Below are positions 7,036 through 12,239 of a stretch of DNA of 12,239 bases, piece by piece. Position 1 is the stretch's first letter; the number at the start of each line of letters is the position of its first letter. Origin of the DNA: CBDUBS01 sp965365445 (lineage in GTDB: Bacteria; Bacteroidota; Rhodothermia; Rhodothermales; DASSAV01); NCBI GenBank assembly GCA_965365445.1, contig CBDUBS010000102.1, positions 1-12,239 on the forward strand, given 5' to 3'. The position numbers and the translations under genes were made by a program. Below the pieces are notes generated by a model that ran no database searches, was not told the DNA's origin, and was given only the letters and a program-made list of their open reading frames with translations.

Positions 7036-7835
7036 AAGCGCACCGGGTGGCGGCCGTCGTATTACGGCAGGTGTACCTGTTCCGGGGCAGCCTCACCCGG
7101 CTGGCTCCGCTGGTCATGTGGGTCACCATCGACATCGTGTTGTGGGGATTCATCACGATGTATTTCTCCTCCATCAGCGACACCTCCTTCGATCTCGGAA
7201 CGGTGCTCCTGGGCGCGGTGCTGCTCTGGAGCTTTTTCGGGCGGATCATGTACGGCATCAGCACGGCGTTCTTCGAGGATGTGTGGTCCCGCAACTTCCT
7301 GAACTTTTTCGCTACTCCGCTCTCGACCGCCGAATACATCACCGGCCTCATCGTAACGAGCATGGCTACGGGCGCACTGGCCCTGGGCATCATGTTTCCG
7401 CTCGCCATGGGCATCTTCGGCCTATCCTACGCCGTTTACGGGATCATGCTGGCGCCGTTTCTACTCGTGCTGCTGCTTTTCGGGGTAGCTCTCGGGATAT
7501 TCGCCATTTCCGTGGTGCTGCGCCTGGGTCCGGCCGCCGAATGGTTCATCTGGCCGGTGCCCGGGATGTTGTCGCCCTTCGTGGGGGTGTTTTACCCGCT
7601 GGCGGTGCTCCCGGCCCCGATGCAATGGATCGGGTACGCCCTGCCCCCTTCGTATGTTTTCGAGGCCATGCGCGGCATCGTCATCGAAGGAAGCTTTCCG
7701 GTGGAGGCGCTCGTCTGGAGCGTTACCCTGGCGTGCGGATACCTTCTGGCGGCCGTGGCCGTGTTCGGGGCCACCTTCCGGTATGCCGTGCGAACCGGAT
7801 TGCTGGCCCGCTACAGCGCCGAGAGCGCAGCCTGA
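7032..7835 (+). CDS. ABC-2 type transporter, permease protein
   Basis: The 267-aa integral membrane protein has about six predicted membrane segments, near residues 24-45, 55-76, 102-127, 136-164, 172-193 and 226-249. The cytoplasmic stretch FFEDVWSRNFLNFFATPLS (80-98) matches the coupling region of ABC-2 permeases (usually ending in a TPL or SPL motif), and LPPSYVFEAMRG (204-215) is the usual ABC-2 motif before the last helix. It forms the pore for the ATPase encoded by the preceding gene and starts within that gene's stop codon. Two-gene ABC-2 systems of this kind are usually exporters. The start ATG at 7032 is supported by the overlap and by the amphipathic N-terminus MKAHRVAAVVLRQVYLFRGS; an upstream in-frame reading through the ATPase gene is spurious. 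Confidence 0.93.
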   Translation: MKAHRVAAVVLRQVYLFRGSLTRLAPLVMWVTIDIVLWGFITMYFSSISDTSFDLGTVLLGAVLLWSFFGRIMYGISTAFFEDVWSRNFLNFFATPLSTAEYITGLIVTSMATGALALGIMFPLAMGIFGLSYAVYGIMLAPFLLVLLLFGVALGIFAISVVLRLGPAAEWFIWPVPGMLSPFVGVFYPLAVLPAPMQWIGYALPPSYVFEAMRGIVIEGSFPVEALVWSVTLACGYLLAAVAVFGATFRYAVRTGLLARYSAESAA

Positions 7836-7923
7836 ACCCTGTAACGATACGGGAAGCGCGGCGGCACATGATCGACGGGCGGCGTACACTTCAGCACCGA
7901 CATCACATACGCCCCCTACCTTC
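7836..7923. other. Gap between permease and DUF2252 gene, no recognisable signal
   Basis: These 88 nt contain no stem followed by T-run and no convincing promoter or ribosome-binding site. The short same-strand spacing leaves it open whether the DUF2252 gene is co-transcribed with the ABC pair. Confidence 0.3.
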
Positions 7924-9309
7924 ATGGAAACCCGTCACGCCGGCATCGAGGATCGCTCGGAGGCATTTACCCGGTACGCCCGCCGCCGCGCCGGGGGCGA
8001 GGTCGTCGTCGATCCGCTCCGGCTCGGTAAGGAAGAACGGCGCCGGTACGTGCGCCGGACGCTTCTGGAAGACAATCGGCACCGGGTAAAGAACCGCCCC
8101 GAAGGAGCTCAGGCCAAATTCGACAAGCTGGGCCGGTCGGCCTGCGATTTCTTCCGGGGTACGGCGCTGCTCTACTACCGCGACTACGCGGGCGCCGACG
8201 CGCACCTCCCGGTGGTGTTCTGCGTGGGCGACGTACATCCCGAAAACTTCGGGGTGATGCCGAACGAAAACGGAGCACCGTTCTTCGGCGTCAACGATTT
8301 CGACGAAGCCCACCTCGCTCCGTTCTCCTATGACGTCAAACGGGGAGCCGTCGGCTTTTACCTGGCCGCCCGAGCCAACGGATTCAAAAAATCGGCCCGG
8401 CGGCGCATCGTCCGGTGCTGGACCGAAGGCTACCTGGAGGGCCTCGCGGCGTTCGCCCGCGACGACCGCGAGCGCTGGTTCCAGTACCGGATGGACAGCA
8501 GCCCCCCGATGATCCGCACATTGCTCGAATCGGTGCAGAAAGACCGCGCCCGTTTCCTCGAAAAAATGGTGGATACCGACAAACAACGCTTCCGGGCGGG
8601 TGAGGAGATCGTGCCGTACTCCACCCACATCGATACGTTTCAGAAGGTCGTTACCGCCTACCGGGATCAGGTAAATGCGGCCCTGCGCACCGATCCGGAT
8701 CGGTTTTTCCGGGTACACGACGTGGCGATCAAGAAGGAAAGCGGGACCGCCAGCCTGGGGTTGGACCGCTATTACGTGCTCATCGACGGCCCCTCCGAAC
8801 ACCCCACCGACGACGTGATTCTGGAGTTCAAGGCGGAACGCCGTTCGGCCCTCCGGGGCCTGGCGCCCCCGTTCGACCGCCCCGCCGACGAACCGGATGC
8901 GGATCAACCGGCGAAGGGCGTCGTTCGGGCGCACAGGGTGCAGCTGGCCGGAGGGGACCCGTTTTACGGCTCCGCCGAGATCGACGGACAGAGTTTTCTG
9001 GTACGCGAGCGCAGTCCGTTCAAGGACGACATCGACCCGGATGATCTGGATGAGGACGATATGGCTGACTATGCCGGCATCTGCGGGCAAGTGCTCGCGC
9101 AGACGCACGCCCGCTCGGATGAAGATACCGGAACGGGCGAAGATGAAGCGGAAAAGCGTATCCTCGAATCGGTGAACCGCCGCCTGTTCGTGGACGATGT
9201 GACGCGTTTCGCGGAGGCCGCCGCTCGCCGCATCCGTAAGGACTACAAAGCGTTCCGGAAGGACCATGAACTGGGCGCCTTCGAGCTATTCCGAATGCCG
9301 GAAGAATAA
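7924..9309 (+). CDS. DUF2252 family protein (kinase-like motifs)
   Basis: The 461-aa product matches the DUF2252 family over its length: FDKLGRSACDFFRGTALLYY (66-85), GDVHPENFG (102-110), NDFDEA (124-129), PFSYDVKRGAVGFYLAAR (133-150), a glycine-containing ESGTASLGLDRYYVLIDG (272-289), ILEFKAERRSAL (299-310), a charged segment about 365-380, and GQVLAQTHARS (388-398). GDxHxxN followed by a DFD motif resembles the catalytic and metal-binding loops of aminoglycoside-phosphotransferase-like kinases, so a small-molecule phosphotransferase is plausible but unproven. No signal peptide or membrane segment; cytoplasmic. It lies 88 nt after the permease and converges on the GH13 operon with 21 nt between stop codons. 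The ATG at 7924 is chosen because homology begins soon after it; no clear Shine-Dalgarno precedes it. Family assignment is strong, function unknown. Confidence 0.88.
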   Translation: METRHAGIEDRSEAFTRYARRRAGGEVVVDPLRLGKEERRRYVRRTLLEDNRHRVKNRPEGAQAKFDKLGRSACDFFRGTALLYYRDYAGADAHLPVVFCVGDVHPENFGVMPNENGAPFFGVNDFDEAHLAPFSYDVKRGAVGFYLAARANGFKKSARRRIVRCWTEGYLEGLAAFARDDRERWFQYRMDSSPPMIRTLLESVQKDRARFLEKMVDTDKQRFRAGEEIVPYSTHIDTFQKVVTAYRDQVNAALRTDPDRFFRVHDVAIKKESGTASLGLDRYYVLIDGPSEHPTDDVILEFKAERRSALRGLAPPFDRPADEPDADQPAKGVVRAHRVQLAGGDPFYGSAEIDGQSFLVRERSPFKDDIDPDDLDEDDMADYAGICGQVLAQTHARSDEDTGTGEDEAEKRILESVNRRLFVDDVTRFAEAAARRIRKDYKAFRKDHELGAFELFRMPEE

Positions 9310-9330
9310 ATATGTCCTCCATACCCCGGC

Positions 9331-10929
9331 TCACTCCCCTTCCAGCCGCACGATTACGGCTTCATTCCCATCCAGGCGGACGGAGCCGTCCACGCGCCCG
9401 GATTCGCGCCGGCGGTTCGTGCCGAGCACGATCTCTCCGGCGGGCCACAGCCGATCCGTCGTGAACGTGGCCGGCTCGCCGCTCAGGTTCAGCACGATGA
9501 GGAGCCGGTCGTCGGCGTGTACGCGGAGGTAAGCTATGACGCCGCCCTCGGCAGGGATCGGAACGTAGCACCCCTGGTGGAGAGCGGGTTCCTGTTTCCG
9601 GAGCCGGATCAGGCGGCGGTACAGCCCGAGCAGCGCATCCGGATCGTCCTGTTGCGCCGCCACGTTGAGCCGGTCGTAATTCCGGTGCAGCTCCACCCAG
9701 GGCTCGCCGGTCGTGAAGCCGCCGGATGGGTCGGCGTCCCAGGCCATCGGCGATCGGAACGGCTCCCTGGGCCGGCCGTGGGGGTCCATCGTCTGCGGGT
9801 CGCGGCTTTTTCCCGGAGGCAGAGGGGCGTCGGTGATGCCGATTTCGTCCCCGTAGTACAGCATGGGCGTTCCGCGCAGGGTAAGCAGCAGCATCGCGGC
9901 GACGCGGGCCTGCGCCGGACCCAGACGGGAAGCCAGGCGCGGCTGGTCGTGGTTGCCCAGGGCCCACGTGGGCCACGCGTCGGTCGGCAGGGCGCCCTCG
10001 TAGGTGTCGATGGTTTTGGCTACGGTGCGGGCCTCCCACTCGGCGAGGATGAGCGAGTAGTTGGTCGGCATGTGGACGCCGCGCCCGCCGCCGTAGTAGT
10101 TCATCAGGTCCTCGACAGGCAGGTACAGCTCACCCACCAGCACCCGGTCGGGGTAGGCATCGGCGGTCTCTCGCATGGCCGCGATGAAGTCGAACGTCTC
10201 CGGCTGATCGTTCGAGAAGGCCGGGGCCAGGCGGTCGTAGCGCATCATGCCCGGTTTATAGGCGGGGTTCTTCGGGTTGTCCCGGAAATGCCGATCCTTG
10301 ATGAGCATCCAGAGGGCATCGATGCGGAAGCCGTCGACCCCGAGGTCGAGCCAGAACCTCATCACCTCCCGGAAAGCGTTCGGCACCTCCGGGTTTCGCC
10401 AGTCGAGGTCCGGCTCCTCCGGGCTGAAGGTGTGGTAATAGTACTGCCCAGTAGCCTCATCCAGCGTCCAGGCGTCCATACCGAACACGCTGATCCAGTT
10501 ATTGGGCGGGCCGCCGCCGTAACCGGGGTCCTTCCAGATGTACCAGTTCCGCCGGGGATGATCGCGGGCGGACCGGGCTTCGAGAAACCACGGGTGCCGG
10601 CTGGAGGTGTGGTTCGGCACGAGGTCCACGATTACCCGGATGCCGCGTTCGTGGAAATCGCCGAGCAGTCCGGTGAAATCCTCCATCGACCCGTAGCGTT
10701 CGTGGACCTCCGTTAGCCCCGCCACGTCGTAGCCGAAGTCGGCCATAGGCGAGGGGTAGAAGGGGGTGATCCACACGGCGTCCACACCGAGCCACTGGAG
10801 GTAGTCCAGCCGGTTTTGGATACCCGGCAGGTCGCCGAAGCCGTCGCCGTTGGAGTCGGCGAAGGACTGCGGATAGATTTCGTAAAAGACGGCCGTTTGC
10901 CACCACGGGCGGGCGTCGGAGGGAGGCAT
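9331..10929 (-). CDS. GH13 alpha-glucosidase (oligo-1,6-glucosidase-like clan member)
   Basis: The 532-aa protein starts MPPSDARPWWQTAVFYEIYP, the usual N-terminus of cytoplasmic alpha-glucosidases, with no signal peptide. The calcium-loop motif DSNGDGFGD is at 25-33, region I DLVPNHTS at 102-109, the region V equivalent EPDLDW at 172-177, region II GFRIDAL with nucleophile D204, region III VGELY with acid/base E267, and region IV LGNHDQPR with D328. A domain-C beta sandwich follows to the C-terminus. It should hydrolyse short alpha-glucans or disaccharides from the non-reducing end. In characterised relatives, valine after the nucleophile goes with alpha-1,6 and alanine or threonine with alpha-1,4 preference; here it is A205, which favours alpha-1,4. 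The frame is open upstream to 11403 only by overlapping the other GH13 gene; 10929 is the true start. It follows that gene by 14 nt, so they form an operon. Confidence 0.94.
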   Translation of the reverse strand: MPPSDARPWWQTAVFYEIYPQSFADSNGDGFGDLPGIQNRLDYLQWLGVDAVWITPFYPSPMADFGYDVAGLTEVHERYGSMEDFTGLLGDFHERGIRVIVDLVPNHTSSRHPWFLEARSARDHPRRNWYIWKDPGYGGGPPNNWISVFGMDAWTLDEATGQYYYHTFSPEEPDLDWRNPEVPNAFREVMRFWLDLGVDGFRIDALWMLIKDRHFRDNPKNPAYKPGMMRYDRLAPAFSNDQPETFDFIAAMRETADAYPDRVLVGELYLPVEDLMNYYGGGRGVHMPTNYSLILAEWEARTVAKTIDTYEGALPTDAWPTWALGNHDQPRLASRLGPAQARVAAMLLLTLRGTPMLYYGDEIGITDAPLPPGKSRDPQTMDPHGRPREPFRSPMAWDADPSGGFTTGEPWVELHRNYDRLNVAAQQDDPDALLGLYRRLIRLRKQEPALHQGCYVPIPAEGGVIAYLRVHADDRLLIVLNLSGEPATFTTDRLWPAGEIVLGTNRRRESGRVDGSVRLDGNEAVIVRLEGE

Positions 10930-10943
10930 ACGCGTAAACCTGT

Positions 10944-12239
10944 TCAGGATGAGGAGGCGTGTTCGCCGACGATATGAAACCAGGCATATCCGTACGGCCC
11001 GAGTTTCATACGGGCGATGCCCTCGGTGAGTATTTCTTCGGCCTTGTCGGTAAGTACGTTGTGGAGACGTCGGTTGCGCTCGGCTTCGAGTTTCAGCTCG
11101 ACCGTTTTTTCCTTGCCGGAGAGGTTGTGCACCGCTATCACGGTCTGATCCTTCCACACGCTCCGGTGCGCCATGACCGCCCGATCCTCCAGGTCGAAAT
11201 GACGCCATGCGCCGCTGCCGAAGGCCGGGTAGGCCCGGCGGGCGTAAATCATCTTTTTCACCGCGTGGAACAACGAGCCGGGGTCGTTGCGCTGATCCTC
11301 GACGTTTACCTCCGGGTACCCGAAAGGCCCCTCGTGGACCACCGGCTGGATGAGCTTGCTTTTCGCGGCGGTCGAAAAGCCGGCGTTGCGTTTTTTCGTC
11401 CACTGCATCGGCGGGCGGACAGCCTGCCTGCCGGGTTGGTCCAGATCCTCGCCCATCCCGATTTCGTCGCCGTACATGATGGCCGGCGCCCCCGGCAGCG
11501 TCAGGAGCAGGCTGAATGCCATTTCCAGGCGCGGCCGGCTGCCCAGCATTGGCGCCGCGCGGCGGCGGATGCCCCGGCCGAAAATGCGCATGTTCTCCTC
11601 GGGGGCGAACGCCTGGAATACCTCCCGGCGGTCCTCGTCGGTCAGGCGCTCCAGGTCCAGCTCATCCAGGTTGCGGAGGAAGTTGCCCCACTGCGCTCCT
11701 TCCGGGGGCTGCGGCAGCAGATTGAGGGCCTGCATGATCGGGCCGCAGTCCTCCCGGGCAAGCGCCAGATACAGGTAGTTGTTCAGCAGGAAGTTGAACA
11801 GCATGTTCAACTCGTCGCCGCTGCCGAAAAACCGGGAGAGCTTTGCCGGCTCCACGTCGGCCTCGCCGATGAGCAGGGCGTTCGGATTGCGCTGCCGGGC
11901 GACCTCGCGGAACTCCTTCAGCACGCCGTGCGGGTTTTCGGGGCGGCTGGCCTCGGTTCCTCGCCCCTGAATGAGCGGGGCGGCGGCGTCGATGCGAAAC
12001 CCGGAAATCCCGAACGAAAGCCAGTAGTCCATAACCCGCATGATCTCCTCCCGGACGTCCGGGTTGGCCACGTTCAGGCTCGGCTCGAAGTGGTAAAACC
12101 GGTGGAAGTAGTACAGGCGGTTCTTCTCGTCGTAGGTCCAGACGGTATCCTCCTCCCCCGGAAAGATGGTCTGTTGATCGAGGGGTAGAGGCGGTGGATG
12201 CTGGGCCCAGGTATAGTACCGGTGGTAGCGGGAGGTTCG
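10944..12239 (-). CDS. GH13 trehalose synthase-like / alpha-amylase family protein (5' end outside window)
   Basis: The frame is open from the right edge to a TGA at 10944 (431 residues visible). The order of motifs matches trehalose synthase (maltose glucosyltransferase) and close relatives: QTIFPGEEDTVWTYDEK (23-39), YYFHRFYHFEPSLN (43-56), region II GFRIDAAAPLI with nucleophile D84, region III IGEADVEP with acid/base E126, GDELNMLFNF (141-150), region IV FLRNLDEL (187-194) with D192, YGDEIGMGEDL (256-266), and RPPMQWTKKRNAGFST (275-290). A domain-C sandwich ends at residue 431; no maltokinase domain is fused behind it. The GH13 family has His in region IV (NHD); here the residue is Leu (NLD). 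The N-terminal region I lies beyond the window. It may interconvert maltose and trehalose or hydrolyse alpha-glucans; activity is uncertain because of the Leu. It is upstream in an operon with the GH13 alpha-glucosidase. Confidence 0.88.
   Translation of the reverse strand, partial: RTSRYHRYYTWAQHPPPLPLDQQTIFPGEEDTVWTYDEKNRLYYFHRFYHFEPSLNVANPDVREEIMRVMDYWLSFGISGFRIDAAAPLIQGRGTEASRPENPHGVLKEFREVARQRNPNALLIGEADVEPAKLSRFFGSGDELNMLFNFLLNNYLYLALAREDCGPIMQALNLLPQPPEGAQWGNFLRNLDELDLERLTDEDRREVFQAFAPEENMRIFGRGIRRRAAPMLGSRPRLEMAFSLLLTLPGAPAIMYGDEIGMGEDLDQPGRQAVRPPMQWTKKRNAGFSTAAKSKLIQPVVHEGPFGYPEVNVEDQRNDPGSLFHAVKKMIYARRAYPAFGSGAWRHFDLEDRAVMAHRSVWKDQTVIAVHNLSGKEKTVELKLEAERNRRLHNVLTDKAEEILTEGIARMKLGPYGYAWFHIVGEHASSS

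Noticed and set aside
7903..9267. Long minus-strand open frame antisense to the DUF2252 gene
   Set aside because: Same shadow pattern; the plus strand carries all DUF2252 motifs in order.
9517..10716. Plus-strand open frame antisense to the GH13 alpha-glucosidase gene
   Set aside because: Shadow of a gene with complete GH13 motifs on the minus strand; no domain on the plus strand.
10930..11403. N-terminal extension of the GH13 alpha-glucosidase by 158 codons
   Set aside because: The extension lies inside the preceding GH13 gene in another frame, and the family N-terminus begins right after the ATG at 10929.
10959..12188. Plus-strand open frame antisense to the trehalose-synthase-like gene
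   Set aside because: Shadow; the minus frame shows the GH13 motifs and stays open to the window edge.
1..12239. Mobile elements, CRISPR arrays, tRNA or rRNA genes, integrase or transposase
   Set aside because: No repeat-spacer pattern, no transposase-like protein, no terminal inverted repeats with target duplication and no cloverleaf with a tRNA T-arm consensus was seen by eye.

Overview
The window is GC-rich and densely coded, and it looks like chromosomal DNA from a free-living bacterium of the Bacteroidota/Rhodothermota (FCB) side. The evidence is an outer-membrane TonB-dependent receptor with an N-terminal carboxypeptidase-regulatory-like domain, a secreted M1 peptidase carrying a GGMEYP signature, an MnmA of the NPCxxCN type, and several genes without a clear Shine-Dalgarno sequence. 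This placement is inference from protein style; there is no rRNA or other marker in the window.

Layout, left to right. (1) 1-2086, minus: a TonB-dependent receptor running off the left edge. (2) 2087-2259: a divergent intergenic region with a perfect 9-nt inverted repeat. (3) 2260-2547, plus: a small unrecognised helical protein. (4) 2557-4494, minus: an exported M1 zinc aminopeptidase. (5) 4613-5725, plus: tRNA 2-thiouridylase MnmA. (6) 5724-5820: a long imperfect stem followed, on the minus strand, by a T-run; it looks like the terminator of the next gene and its T-run overlaps the mnmA stop codon. (7) 5846-6115, minus: a GlsB/YeaQ/YmgE small membrane protein. (8) 6256-7835, plus: a translationally coupled ABC ATPase and ABC-2 permease pair. 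(9) 7924-9309, plus: a DUF2252 protein with kinase-like motifs. (10) 9331-10929 and 10944-12239, minus: two GH13 alpha-glucan enzymes in one operon. The second is related to trehalose synthase, runs off the right edge, and carries an unusual His-to-Leu change in GH13 region IV.

Functionally the window mixes housekeeping (mnmA), envelope functions (receptor, peptidase, ABC exporter, GlsB-like protein) and alpha-glucan or trehalose/maltose metabolism (two GH13 enzymes). The DUF2252 gene converges on the GH13 operon with only 21 nt between stop codons. No mobile element, tRNA, rRNA, CRISPR array or phage gene was seen. Nothing here is clearly a new multi-gene system. The items most worth a second look are the Leu-for-His substitution in the trehalose-synthase-like enzyme, the apparently permuted kinase motif order in the DUF2252 protein and its position beside that enzyme, the unrecognised small protein, and the terminator that overlaps the mnmA stop codon.
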